Part shown: positions 9,130 to 16,851 of the stretch, one piece after another
Position numbering within the stretch: position 1 is the stretch's first letter
Layout: each line of letters starts with the position of its first letter
From: an uncultured Actinomycetes bacterium
GTDB taxonomy: Bacteria; Actinomycetota; Thermoleophilia; Solirubrobacterales; 70-9
Direction of reading: 5' to 3'
Assembly: GCA_946482365.1 (NCBI GenBank)
Contig: CAMLQY010000003.1
Span: 79,777-143,776, forward strand
DNA length: 64,000 nucleotides
Notes under the pieces: model-generated
Databases searched by the model: none
Seen by the model: the letters and a program-made list of their open reading frames with translations, nothing else
What the model was told of the DNA's origin: nothing
Program-made: the position numbers and the translations under genes

Positions 9130-9855
9130 ATGGAAACCCTGGAAGCGGCAGTTACGCCCGAAGTCCGGCCGCCACCTTCGAACGGTTCCATTCTCCCGGG
9201 CGTGAGCACCGTCGGCACGCCTCCGGCCAGGCGGCATCTCTCGGGCGAGTTCGTGGCTCAGCATCAGCGCGCCCGGATCGTCAATGCGCTGGCCGAGGAG
9301 ATCGTCGAGCACGGCTACCGGGACGTGACCGTGGCCGGCATCGTCAAGCGCGCCGGGGTCGCCAGGAACACCTTCTACGGCAACTTCGCCAACAAGGAGG
9401 AGTGCTTCCTCGCCGCCTCCGACCTGGCCGGCGAGGAAGCGATGAGGCACGTCGCCGACGCCGTCAGGGCCGCCCCGCGCGAGTGGGCCGAGCAGGTTCG
9501 CGCCGGGGTCGGCGCCTTCCTCGCCTACGTGGCGAGCGAGTCGGCGCTCGCCCGCGTCTTCGTGGTCGAATCGCTCGCCGCCGGCCCGGCTGCTGCCCAG
9601 CGCTACGAGCGGACGGTGCGCGCGGTCGCGCCCTTCTTCCGGCTGGGCCGGCGCACCCGGGAGCCGGCCCAGGACCTGCCGCCGACGCTGGAGGAGACGA
9701 TCGTGGGCGGCATCTTCTGGGTCGTCTACCAACGCATCGTGATCGGAAGGCCCGAGGAGCTCGAGGGTTTGCTGGGCGAGCTGGTCGAGTTTGCGCTCAC
9801 GCCCTACCTGGGCGCGGCCGCGGCCCGGCGAGTGGCCGAGGGGCGCGACAGCTGA
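9130..9855 (+). CDS. TetR-family transcriptional regulator
   Basis: DNA-binding repressor of about 241 aa from the ATG at 9130. The frame is open upstream to 8974, but that part is AT-rich promoter DNA with no domain similarity. The HTH is at about residues 45-95 (EHGYRDVTVAGIVKRAGVAR followed by FYGNFANKEE), then a helical regulatory domain ending in YLGAAAARRVAEGRDS. Both HTH units of the neighbouring double TetR resemble it, so the three domains may share an ancestor and cross-regulate. The target is unknown. It ends 1 nt before the vapC stop on the other strand. Confidence 0.85.
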   Translation: METLEAAVTPEVRPPPSNGSILPGVSTVGTPPARRHLSGEFVAQHQRARIVNALAEEIVEHGYRDVTVAGIVKRAGVARNTFYGNFANKEECFLAASDLAGEEAMRHVADAVRAAPREWAEQVRAGVGAFLAYVASESALARVFVVESLAAGPAAAQRYERTVRAVAPFFRLGRRTREPAQDLPPTLEETIVGGIFWVVYQRIVIGRPEELEGLLGELVEFALTPYLGAAAARRVAEGRDS

Positions 9856-9856
9856 G

Positions 9857-10258
9857 CTAGGGGCGGAGTTCGGTGAAGCCGGCGGCCGCGAAGTCCCCGT
9901 CGAAGGCGAGCGCCTCCTCTATCCCCCTGGCCCGCATGTAGGCGAAGCTGGTCGCGTCGACGAAGGAGTACTCGCGCTCGTCATGCTGGCGCAGCCAGGC
10001 CAGGGCTTCATCTTCGAGTTGGCTGGCGATTCGGGCAACCTCGATGTAGCTCTCGCCCTCCCCAATGCTGTCGAGAAATGCCACTGCCTTTCCGTGCCTG
10101 GATTTAGTGCGCAACCACGTCCAAGTCTCGCCGCGAACATGATTGGTCGTCACGATTCGACGATCGGAGACTTGACCGAAGAGCTGCACGGCGGCTTCGT
10201 GGTTCCGGTCCCGCTTGATCATGTACGCGATGAAGAATGAGGAGTCGGCGAATATCAC
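9857..10258 (-). CDS. vapC: VapC-type PIN-domain toxin
   Basis: Putative ribonuclease toxin of 133 aa. PIN-domain acidic residues are visible: Asp in IFADSSFF, Glu in VRGETWTW, Asp in YSFVDATSF and Asp in AFDGDF. The start is the GTG at 10258, which overlaps the antitoxin TGA (GTGA); the longer open frame upstream is only the antitoxin read in another frame. Co-translation with a ribbon-helix-helix antitoxin supports a type II toxin-antitoxin pair acting in the cytoplasm on RNA. It is convergent with the TetR gene. Confidence 0.85.
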   Translation of the reverse strand: MIFADSSFFIAYMIKRDRNHEAAVQLFGQVSDRRIVTTNHVRGETWTWLRTKSRHGKAVAFLDSIGEGESYIEVARIASQLEDEALAWLRQHDEREYSFVDATSFAYMRARGIEEALAFDGDFAAAGFTELRP

Positions 10259-10494
10259 GGATAGTCCCGCGACAGCCCGTAGACGACGTCGTCGATCGTC
10301 ATGCTGCTGTCTGGATCCCCCTCGACCGTTCCGCACAGCTTGAAGAACGGGTCCTCCTCGATCGGTGGCAACGGTTTGACTCTCTCCCGCACGCAACGCC
10401 TGATCACCTCCGCCTTCGAGAGCCCTTCTTCTTCGGCGCGTCTTTCCACCGCCGCGTCCAGCTCGGGCTCGATCGATATCTGCAGTCGCTTCAT
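10255..10494 (-). CDS. vapB: Ribbon-helix-helix antitoxin (VapB-like)
   Basis: Small protein of 79 aa starting at the ATG at 10494 (a TTG three codons upstream is an alternative). The N-terminus KRLQISIEPELDAAVERRA followed by GLSKAEVIRRCV is a ribbon-helix-helix fold, which binds DNA as a dimer. The C-terminal part (DPFFKLCGTVEGDPDSS) resembles the toxin-binding tail of RHH antitoxins. It should neutralise the overlapping VapC and autoregulate the operon through the inverted repeat just upstream. Confidence 0.85.
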   Translation of the reverse strand: MKRLQISIEPELDAAVERRAEEEGLSKAEVIRRCVRERVKPLPPIEEDPFFKLCGTVEGDPDSSMTIDDVVYGLSRDYP

Positions 10495-10503
10495 GCGGGC
10501 CAA

Positions 10504-10533
10504 GTTACATCACTCACCTAAAGGTAATGTAAC
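10504..10533. promoter_or_regulatory. Candidate vapBC operator (GTTACAT/ATGTAAC)
   Basis: Perfect 7-bp inverted arms, 10504-10510 and 10527-10533, in the AT-rich region 10 nt upstream of the vapB ATG. Size and position fit an RHH autoregulatory operator. Confidence 0.5.
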
Positions 10534-10582
10534 AAATCACGCACGGAAGTGTGCCGATTGGGGGGTCGACTAGGCTTCGGGC

Positions 10583-10777
10583 ATGGCCCGGAGCCCGAGT
10601 GAGGACGAGGCCGCCGCGATCGCGGCGGCGGTCGAGCGGTTCGTCGCCGAGACGGCGCCGGCGCCCGCCGGCGAGGAGCCGGCCGTGAGCCCGTGGCAGC
10701 GAGCGGCGTTGCTCGAAGGAGTCAGCGCGAAGGGCACTGTCGAGGATCCAGAAGGAGGAGTGAGATGGCTGTCGTGA
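10583..10777 (+). CDS. Small uncharacterised acidic protein
   Basis: A 64-aa protein with an alanine/glutamate-rich helical N-half (SEDEAAAIAAAVERFVAET), a Pro-rich linker, and a SPWQRAALLEGVS tail. The pattern loosely resembles small accessory (epsilon-type) subunits of acyl-CoA carboxylases, but I cannot assign it. A TAGGCT -10-like box ends 6 nt before the ATG, so it is probably leaderless. Its last 13 nt overlap the start of the dodecin gene, suggesting an operon. Function unknown. Confidence 0.55.
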   Translation: MARSPSEDEAAAIAAAVERFVAETAPAPAGEEPAVSPWQRAALLEGVSAKGTVEDPEGGVRWLS

Positions 10778-10974
10778 AGATCATCGAGCTGGTCGGAAGC
10801 TCGAAGACGTCCACCGACGACGCGGCGAAGCAGGCTCTCGCCCAGGCCCAGGGCACGCTGCGCAACATCCGGGCCGTCGACATCGTTTCCACGGGGATTC
10901 GGGGTGAGAACCTCGACGAGTACCGCGCTCACGTGCGGGTCGCCTTCTTGATCGAGGGGACTGAGATCGACTGA
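10765..10974 (+). CDS. Dodecin-family flavin-binding protein
   Basis: Small protein of 69 aa matching the dodecin family in length and pattern (KIIELVGSSKTSTDDAAKQAL, then VRVAFLIEGTEI). Dodecins assemble as dodecamers that store or buffer flavins or CoA-related ligands. The ATG at 10765 follows a strong ribosome site (GAAGGAGGAG), so the longer open frame upstream is rejected. Where flavin-stacking dodecins have a Trp (RNxxWFEV) this sequence reads RNIRAVDIV, so the aromatic platform is missing and ligand binding may differ. Confidence 0.85.
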   Translation: MAVVKIIELVGSSKTSTDDAAKQALAQAQGTLRNIRAVDIVSTGIRGENLDEYRAHVRVAFLIEGTEID

Positions 10975-11031
10975 CTTTGATTTGGGAGGGGCACCCCGCC
11001 CTCTCTGCAGCACGTCGTTAGATTTCGGCTT

Positions 11032-11418
11032 ATGAGCGAAGAAGTGAAAGAGGTTTCGCGCGAAGAGGCGAAAAAGCTTGTTGAGGACGGGGCGCAGCTG
11101 GTTGACGTGCGGGCGGAGCATGAGTGGGATGCGGGGCGGATCGAGGGGGCCTCGCATTTGCCGCTGGCGGAGCTTTCCGAGCGGGTGGGGGAGCTCGACC
11201 GGGAGCGGCCGGTCGTTCTCTACTGCCGGGGAGGCAATCGCTCCACGATGGCTGCCGAGGCGCTCGCTGCCGAGGGGTTCGACGCGGTCAAGCTGAGCGA
11301 GGGGATCGTCGGCTGGGCGGAGGCCGGGTTGCCGCTCGAGCCCGAGGAGGCCCGGGTGGCCGAGTCGGGCGAGGCGGCCGAGATCCTCCACGCCCGCAAG
11401 CGCCTTCCCCCGAGCTAG
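11032..11418 (+). CDS. Rhodanese-domain sulfurtransferase
   Basis: Single-domain rhodanese of 128 aa. The active-site loop YCRGGNRS carries the persulfide-forming cysteine, and LVDVRAEHEWDAGRIEGA is the conserved N-terminal CH2A region. It would move sulfane sulfur in the cytoplasm. It lies immediately upstream of the sulfite reductase gene, with 47 nt between them, so a link to sulfur assimilation is likely. The C-terminal 25 residues (ARVAESGEAAEILHARKR) extend beyond the core domain. Confidence 0.88.
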   Translation: MSEEVKEVSREEAKKLVEDGAQLVDVRAEHEWDAGRIEGASHLPLAELSERVGELDRERPVVLYCRGGNRSTMAAEALAAEGFDAVKLSEGIVGWAEAGLPLEPEEARVAESGEAAEILHARKRLPPS

Positions 11419-11465
11419 CCGAGAAAATACCCTAATCCCTGTCAGGTTTTGCTATTTTCCACAGC

Positions 11466-13310
11466 GTGGAGGTGGCAGTCGACCAGCAGAAGGAGCAGCG
11501 GGGCAAGGGCCGCACCGGGACCCTGGAGAACCCCGAGCGCTACGACAACGTCCCGGGGCACGTCATCCCGATCATCGAGCGCGAGTTCGACGACTTCGAC
11601 GGCGAAGCCGAGGAGTTCCTCGCCGGCAAGCTGCCCGAAGACCAGTTCATCGGCTTCCGCCTCAAACAGGGCGTCTACGGCCAGCGCCAGCCCGACGTGC
11701 AGATGGTGCGGGTGAAGCTTCCCTTCGGCGGCGTCACCCCCGAGCAGATGGAGGCCTTCGCCGACGTGGTCGAGAAGTGGGCCCCGCTCGGCAAGGGGCA
11801 CATCACGACGCGGCAGAACATCCAGATCCACCACGTCCCCCTGCGCGACATGGAGTCGCTGATCCGCGAGATCTCCGCGGTCGGCCTCTCCTCCCGCGAG
11901 GGCTGCGGCAACACGGTGCGCAACGTCACCGGCGACCCCTGGGCCGGCGTCGCGCCCGACGAGGTCTTCGACCCGACTCCCTACGCCGGCGCCTACGTCC
12001 GCTACTTCGTCCGCCACCCGACGACGCAGCTGATGCCGCGCAAGATCAAGACTGCCTTCACCGGCTCCGACGAGGACCGCGCGATCACCGGCATCCACGA
12101 CGTCGCCTTCCTCAGTCGCGAACGCGACGGGGTGAAGGGCTTCGAGGTCCGGGTCGGCGGCGGCACCTCGATCATGGCCCGCGTCGCGCCGACGCTCTAC
12201 GAGTTCGTCGAGGCCGACAACGGCGACTACCTCAAGGTCTCCGAGGCCGTGCTGCGGATCTTCGACCGCCAGGAGTGGCTGCGCGTCAACCGCGCCCGCG
12301 CCCGGATCAAGGTCCTGGTCGACAAGATCGGCATCGAGGCCTTCCGCGAGCTGGTCGACGAGGAGCTGGAAGGCGAGTGGGTCGCCGAACGGGAATTCGA
12401 CGCCGACCTGGTCGAGCGGCTGCGCTTCGACGACGACGAGGGGGCCAACGCTCCCGAGCCGCCGCTCGAGCCCGCCTCGCCCAACGGCGAGCGCTCCGAG
12501 TTCGAGCGTTTCTGCGAGTCCAACGTCCAGGCGCAGCGCCAGGAGGGCTTCTCCGCCGTCGAGGTGAAGATCACCCGCGGCGACCTGACGCCGGAGCAGT
12601 TCCGCGGTCTCGCCGCGATCATGCGCGAGTTCACCGGCGGCTACGCGCGCAGCACCGTCCAGCAGAACCTGGTCCTGCGCTGGGTCCGCGACGAGGCCCT
12701 GTTCGGCGTCTGGCAGTGGCTCGAGGCGCTCGGCCTCGGCGCTCCCGGCGCTCGCGAGATCACCGACGTGGTCAGCTGCCCCGGCACCGACAGCTGCAAA
12801 CTCGGCATCACCAGCTCGATGGGGCTCAACCGCGCGGTCAAGGAGCGGCTCGACGCGATGGACGTCAGCGACGGGTTGACCCGGCAGATCCACGTGAAGA
12901 TGAGCGGCTGCCCCAACGGCTGCAGCCAGCACCACATCGCCAACATCGGCTTCTACGGCGCCTCGCTGAAAGTGGGAGGGCGCCAGATGCCCGCCTACAT
13001 CCCCCACATCGGCGGCAACTACGAGGGCGGCGAGGTCGTTTTCGGCACGCGGCTCAAATCGCGCCTGCCGGCGAAGCGGGTGCCCGAGGCCGTCGAGCGC
13101 TGGGTTCGCCTGTATGAGGCGGAGCGCTCCGGCGAGGCCGAGGAGTTCAACGCCTTCGCCGAGCGTGCCGGCGCGGCGCGCTTCGAAGAGGAGGTCAAGG
13201 ACCTGACCCTGCCGGCCGAGTTCAGCCTCGAGACGATGCAGCAGTTCATCGACTGGAACCGATCGAGTCCCTACAAGGTCGAGAGGGGCGAGGGCGAGTG
13301 CGCGATATGA
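11466..13310 (+). CDS. sir: Assimilatory sulfite (nitrite/sulfite) reductase, siroheme/4Fe-4S
   Basis: Ferredoxin-type nitrite/sulfite reductase of 614 aa that reduces sulfite to sulfide with six electrons. It shows two ferrodoxin-like/NiR_SIR repeats and the four-cysteine cluster motif CPGTDSC...CPNGC that binds [4Fe-4S] and siroheme, plus substrate-binding basic residues (TTRQNIQIHH, SSREGCGNTVRN). The GTG start has TATTTT 7 nt upstream, compatible with a leaderless mRNA. The next gene is APS reductase, overlapping by ATGA, so sulfite rather than nitrite is the likely substrate. Confidence 0.93.
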   Translation: MEVAVDQQKEQRGKGRTGTLENPERYDNVPGHVIPIIEREFDDFDGEAEEFLAGKLPEDQFIGFRLKQGVYGQRQPDVQMVRVKLPFGGVTPEQMEAFADVVEKWAPLGKGHITTRQNIQIHHVPLRDMESLIREISAVGLSSREGCGNTVRNVTGDPWAGVAPDEVFDPTPYAGAYVRYFVRHPTTQLMPRKIKTAFTGSDEDRAITGIHDVAFLSRERDGVKGFEVRVGGGTSIMARVAPTLYEFVEADNGDYLKVSEAVLRIFDRQEWLRVNRARARIKVLVDKIGIEAFRELVDEELEGEWVAEREFDADLVERLRFDDDEGANAPEPPLEPASPNGERSEFERFCESNVQAQRQEGFSAVEVKITRGDLTPEQFRGLAAIMREFTGGYARSTVQQNLVLRWVRDEALFGVWQWLEALGLGAPGAREITDVVSCPGTDSCKLGITSSMGLNRAVKERLDAMDVSDGLTRQIHVKMSGCPNGCSQHHIANIGFYGASLKVGGRQMPAYIPHIGGNYEGGEVVFGTRLKSRLPAKRVPEAVERWVRLYEAERSGEAEEFNAFAERAGAARFEEEVKDLTLPAEFSLETMQQFIDWNRSSPYKVERGEGECAI

Positions 13311-14005
13311 ACCCCGTTGCCGACCCGCCGAAGATCTCCGACCCGGAGGTGATCGCCGCCGACCTCGAGAACCGCAGCGCCGAGCAGGCGATCGAGTGGA
13401 TGTTCGAGACCTTCGGCGAGAGCCACTACATAGCCTGCTCGTTTCAGAAAACCAGCTCGGTGACCGCTCACCTGGCGAGCAAGGTCAACCCGCAGGCGCG
13501 CTTCTTCTACCTCGACACCGACGTGCTCTTCCCGGAGACCTACGAGACGCGCGACCGCCTCGCCGCCTCGCTCGGCGTCGAGTTCGACCGCTTTCACAAC
13601 CTGACGCTGGAGGAGCAGGCCGCCAAGCACGGCGACGAGCTCTGGAACCGCGACCCCGACGCCTGCTGCGGCTTGCGCAAGGTCGAGCCGATGCGCCGGG
13701 CGCTCTCTTCCGTAGACTGCTGGCTCGCCGGCGTCCGCCGCGAAGACTCCGCCAGCCGCGCCAAGACCCCCAAGTTCGGCTGGGACAAGCGCTTCGAGCT
13801 CTGGAAGCTCAACCCGCTTGCGGACTGGTCCGAGCGCGACGTCTGGAACTACATCCATGAGCACGACCTCCCGTACAACCCGCTCCACGACCGGGGCTAC
13901 CCCTCGATCGGCTGCACCCACTGCACCAAGCCGGTCGAAGCGGGCGGCTCGCCCCGCGACGGCCGCTGGGCGGGCCTCGAAAAGTCCGAGTGCGGGATCA
14001 ATTAG
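13307..14005 (+). CDS. cysH: Adenylylsulfate (APS) reductase, thioredoxin-dependent
   Basis: PP-loop family reductase of 232 aa that converts APS to sulfite and AMP. It has the cysteine pairs CC (120-121) and CxxC (203-206) that bind a [4Fe-4S] cluster and mark APS-specific rather than PAPS-specific enzymes. The catalytic cysteine is in SECGIN (Cys229). The nucleotide region is ACSFQKTSSV. I chose the ATG at 13307, which overlaps the sulfite reductase stop; a GTG at 13298 is possible. It supplies sulfite directly to the upstream reductase. Confidence 0.93.
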   Translation: MNPVADPPKISDPEVIAADLENRSAEQAIEWMFETFGESHYIACSFQKTSSVTAHLASKVNPQARFFYLDTDVLFPETYETRDRLAASLGVEFDRFHNLTLEEQAAKHGDELWNRDPDACCGLRKVEPMRRALSSVDCWLAGVRREDSASRAKTPKFGWDKRFELWKLNPLADWSERDVWNYIHEHDLPYNPLHDRGYPSIGCTHCTKPVEAGGSPRDGRWAGLEKSECGIN

Positions 14006-14058
14006 CGCCGCGACGCGGCTTCCATAACCCATCACGACCCGATTGGTGAGACTGCTTG

Positions 14059-15135
14059 ATGAGCGAGACGATGACTGAGCTTTCCCTGACACTTTCCGAG
14101 CGCCACACGGCCGACTTCGAGATGATCGGCAACGGCGGCTTCGCGCCGCTGGCCGGCTTCCAGGGCTCGGCCGACTGGCAGCGCGTCTGCGACGAGATGC
14201 GGACCGCCGAGGGCGACTACTGGCCGATCCCGATCACGCTGGCGACCGACCTGGAGTGCGAGGCCGGCGACGTCGTCTCGCTCTCCAGCGACGAAGGCAA
14301 GCCGCTCGGCCGGATCAGGGTCGAGGAGGTCTTCGAGCGCGACGTTCGCGAGGAGGCCGAGAAGGTCTACGGCACGACCGACGAGGCCCATCCGGGCGTC
14401 GCCGCGATCTACGAGGAGGGCAACCGCTGCATCGCCGGCCCGATCGAGGTCGACGCCCTGCCGGACCACGAGGACGCCTTCATGCGCCGCTACAAGACGC
14501 CGGCCGAGCACAAGGCCGACTTCGAGGCCCGCGGCTGGAAGAAGATCGTCGCCTTCCAGACCCGCAACCCGATCCACCGCGCCCACGAGTACCTGACCAA
14601 GGCGGCCCTGGAGACCTGCGACGGGCTCTTCATCCACCCGCTGATCGGCAAGACCAAGGCCGGCGACATCCCCGCCGACGTGCGGATGCGCTGCTACGAG
14701 GTGCTGATGGAGAAGTACTACCCCAACGACCGCGTGGTGCTGGGCGTGAAGCCGGCGAAGATGCACTACGCCGGCCCGCGCGAGGCGGTCCTGCACGCGA
14801 TCGTCCGCCGCAACTACGGCGCCACCCACTTCATCGTCGGCCGCGACCACGCCGGTGCCGGCGACTACTACGGCACCTACGACGCGCAGAAGATCTTCGA
14901 CACGATCGACATCGACGAGCTCGGCATCGAGCCGCTGATGTTCGAGCACACCTTCTGGTGCAACGAGTGCGAGGGGCTTGCCTCTGGCAAGACCTGCCCG
15001 CACGACCAAGAGGCGCACCTCTTCCTCTCCGGAACCAAGGTCCGCGAGATGCTCGGCAACGGCGAAAGGCCGCCGCACGAGTTCTCCCGTGACGAGGTCG
15101 CCGACATCCTGATCGACGCTTACAAGGAGGACTGA
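14059..15135 (+). CDS. sat: Sulfate adenylyltransferase (ATP sulfurylase), monofunctional
   Basis: Homomeric ATP sulfurylase of 358 aa, forming APS from sulfate and ATP. The nucleotide-binding motifs QTRNPIHRAHEYL and GRDHAGAGDYYG are intact, and the C-terminus has the usual zinc-type cysteines (CNECEGLASGKTC). The start is ATG 14059; TTG 14056 or ATG 14071 are alternatives. It lies between cysH and cysC in one operon and begins the sulfate activation pathway. Confidence 0.94.
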   Translation: MSETMTELSLTLSERHTADFEMIGNGGFAPLAGFQGSADWQRVCDEMRTAEGDYWPIPITLATDLECEAGDVVSLSSDEGKPLGRIRVEEVFERDVREEAEKVYGTTDEAHPGVAAIYEEGNRCIAGPIEVDALPDHEDAFMRRYKTPAEHKADFEARGWKKIVAFQTRNPIHRAHEYLTKAALETCDGLFIHPLIGKTKAGDIPADVRMRCYEVLMEKYYPNDRVVLGVKPAKMHYAGPREAVLHAIVRRNYGATHFIVGRDHAGAGDYYGTYDAQKIFDTIDIDELGIEPLMFEHTFWCNECEGLASGKTCPHDQEAHLFLSGTKVREMLGNGERPPHEFSRDEVADILIDAYKED

Positions 15136-15141
15136 ACGAGC

Positions 15142-15696
15142 ATGGCTGGCGAGAAGGGCTTCACCCTCTGGTTCACCGGGCTTTCCGGTGCCGGCAAGAC
15201 GACCATCACCGGGCTGCTGGAGACGCAGCTGCGCGAGCGCGGCTCGAAGCTGGAGATCCTCGACGGCGACGTCGTCCGCGAAAACCTCTCCAAGGGCCTC
15301 GGCTTCTCCAAGGAGGACCGCGACACCAACATCCGCCGCATCGCCTTCGTCGCCGACCTGCTCAGCCGCAACGGTGTGCCGGTGATCACCGCGGCGATCT
15401 CCCCCTACGCCGAGATCCGCGCCGAGGCGCGCGAGCTGATGGGCGACCGCTTCATCGAGGTCTACGTCAAGGCCTCGGTCGACACCTGCGCCGAGCGCGA
15501 CGTCAAGGGCCTCTACGCGAAGGCCTTCGCCGGCGAGATCAAGGAATTCACCGGCGTTTCCGACCCCTACGAGATCCCGGAGAACCCGGACTGGGTCTGC
15601 GACACGGAGAACGAGAGCCCCGAGGAGTCGGCGCAGAAGCTGCTTGAGTACCTCGAGTCGCGGGAGCTGATCCCGGCGGCCGCGGTCACGGCTTAG
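15142..15696 (+). CDS. cysC: Adenylylsulfate kinase
   Basis: APS kinase of 184 aa that phosphorylates APS to PAPS. Walker A is GLSGAGKTT (residues 14-22), followed by LDGDVVRENLSKGLGFSKED and the lid region YAKAFAGEIKEFTGVSDPYE. It lies 6 nt downstream of sat, so the two are co-translated. Because the operon's reductase is APS-specific, PAPS is not needed for sulfate reduction here and probably supplies sulfotransferases or a side branch. Confidence 0.93.
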   Translation: MAGEKGFTLWFTGLSGAGKTTITGLLETQLRERGSKLEILDGDVVRENLSKGLGFSKEDRDTNIRRIAFVADLLSRNGVPVITAAISPYAEIRAEARELMGDRFIEVYVKASVDTCAERDVKGLYAKAFAGEIKEFTGVSDPYEIPENPDWVCDTENESPEESAQKLLEYLESRELIPAAAVTA

Positions 15697-15710
15697 TTAC
15701 GTAGCGGTAC

Positions 15711-15792
15711 GGGAGGGGCGGAGACCCCTCCCAAAACGCGCGGCAGGAGCCGCGCTTGAGTGTTTTGGGAGGGGCCTTCGCCCCTCCCTTTT
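15711..15792 (+). terminator. Terminator of the sulfate assimilation operon
   Basis: Hairpin 15711-15718/15725-15732 (8 bp), an inner hairpin 15738-15744/15749-15755, then 15767-15775/15780-15788 (9 bp, 4-nt loop) followed by TTTT. An alternative pairing, 15725-15737 with 15762-15774 (13 bp), would compete. This is the only stem in the window with a clear U-run. Confidence 0.75.
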
Positions 15793-15848
15793 CGTTGCGC
15801 CGCGAGTGCCGGGACCGCGGTCGCCGGTCTGGCGCGTCAGCTTGTCCG

Positions 15849-15895
15849 TTCCGGTGCGCCTTATCCCCGGTATAGGGGGGAAAGGCGCACCGGAA
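15849..15895. repeat. Long palindromic repeat, copy 1
   Basis: Arms 15849-15862 and 15882-15895 are perfect 14-bp complements (TTCCGGTGCGCCTT). The same arm sequence, extended to 24 bp, recurs at 52852-52906. It sits between the sulfate operon and the convergent PHP gene, so it could serve both as a terminator. Confidence 0.65.
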
Positions 15896-15902
15896 GAGGT
15901 TC

Positions 15903-16724
15903 CTACGGCTTTGGTGGGACCTGCGGCTCGCCGAGCCCGAAGGTCTCGTAGTCGCCGAACTTCGAGAAGGTCTTGTGGGTCGGACCGTGGTAGTCGGAGG
16001 AGCCGGTGGGGACGAGGTCCAGCTCGTCGCAGAGCCGCAGCAGGTGCTCGGTCTGCTCCTTGGAGTGGGTCGGGTAGAAGGCCTCGACGCCGTCCGCCCC
16101 GGCGGAACGGACCAGGTCCTCGACCTCGTCGGGCTCGGAGATGTCCCAGTAGGGGTGGGCGATGACGGCGACGCCACCTGCTTCGCGGATCAGCTCTATG
16201 GCTTGTTCAGCTGTTGGCCAACGACGCGCGACGAAGGCCTTGGCGCCGGGCACCAGGTACTCCTCGAAGAAGGGTCCGAGGTCGCCGGTCGCTCCCGCGG
16301 CGCGGGCGATGTGGGGGCGGCCGATCGAGAGCGCGTCGCCGGCCTCGCGCACGGCGTCCTCGAGGTGCAGGTCGAAGCCCTCCCCGCGCAGCTTCTCGAC
16401 GATCTCGCCGGCCCGCGTCACCCGCTCGTGCTGCGCCCGCTCGCAAGCGGGCGCGATCTTCCCCAGGTCGACCCAGTACCCGCAGACGTGCAGGTCTTCC
16501 GCGTAGGGGTGCACGCACGACATCTCGATCGCCGGCACCAGCTCGATCCCCAGCCGCTCCGCCGCCTCCATCGCCTCCGGTACCCCGGCAATGGCGTCAT
16601 GATCGGTCAACGCCAACGTCTTCACACCAGCCTTCGCAGCTTCAGCGACGACGTCGGCGGGCGCCAGCTGCCCGTCCGAAACAGTGGAGTGGCTTTGAAG
16701 CTCGATCAGCACAGGGCCGGACAA
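15903..16724 (-). CDS. PHP-domain phosphoesterase (TrpH/YciV-like)
   Basis: Metal-dependent phosphoesterase of 273 aa with the PHP motifs HSTVSDG (residues 12-18), LTDHDAIAG, AIEMSC, AHPYWD and GSSDYHG at the C-terminal end. Characterised relatives act as 3',5'-nucleoside bisphosphate phosphatase or 5'-3' exoribonuclease on short RNAs. The exact substrate here is unknown. It is transcribed away from the carboxylase gene, and a palindrome lies in the divergent gap. Confidence 0.85.
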   Translation of the reverse strand: MSGPVLIELQSHSTVSDGQLAPADVVAEAAKAGVKTLALTDHDAIAGVPEAMEAAERLGIELVPAIEMSCVHPYAEDLHVCGYWVDLGKIAPACERAQHERVTRAGEIVEKLRGEGFDLHLEDAVREAGDALSIGRPHIARAAGATGDLGPFFEEYLVPGAKAFVARRWPTAEQAIELIREAGGVAVIAHPYWDISEPDEVEDLVRSAGADGVEAFYPTHSKEQTEHLLRLCDELDLVPTGSSDYHGPTHKTFSKFGDYETFGLGEPQVPPKP

Positions 16725-16744
16725 GCTATTGCAATCGGGCGCCT

Positions 16745-16780
16745 GAACGATTGACCCACCTATGGGGTGGTCAATCGTTC
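16745..16780. promoter_or_regulatory. Palindrome in the divergent PHP/carboxylase promoter region
   Basis: Arms GAACGATTGACC and GGTCAATCGTTC (12 bp) flank a short centre. It resembles the window's terminator hairpins, but it lies upstream of both genes, so an operator role, or termination of antisense transcripts, is possible. Confidence 0.35.
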
Positions 16781-16851
16781 AACGACTTGTCGGGGCAGGG
16801 GTATCCCGCCACCTCCCCTCCCTCCTTGCCCATGACTAGACTGCCGCCCCC

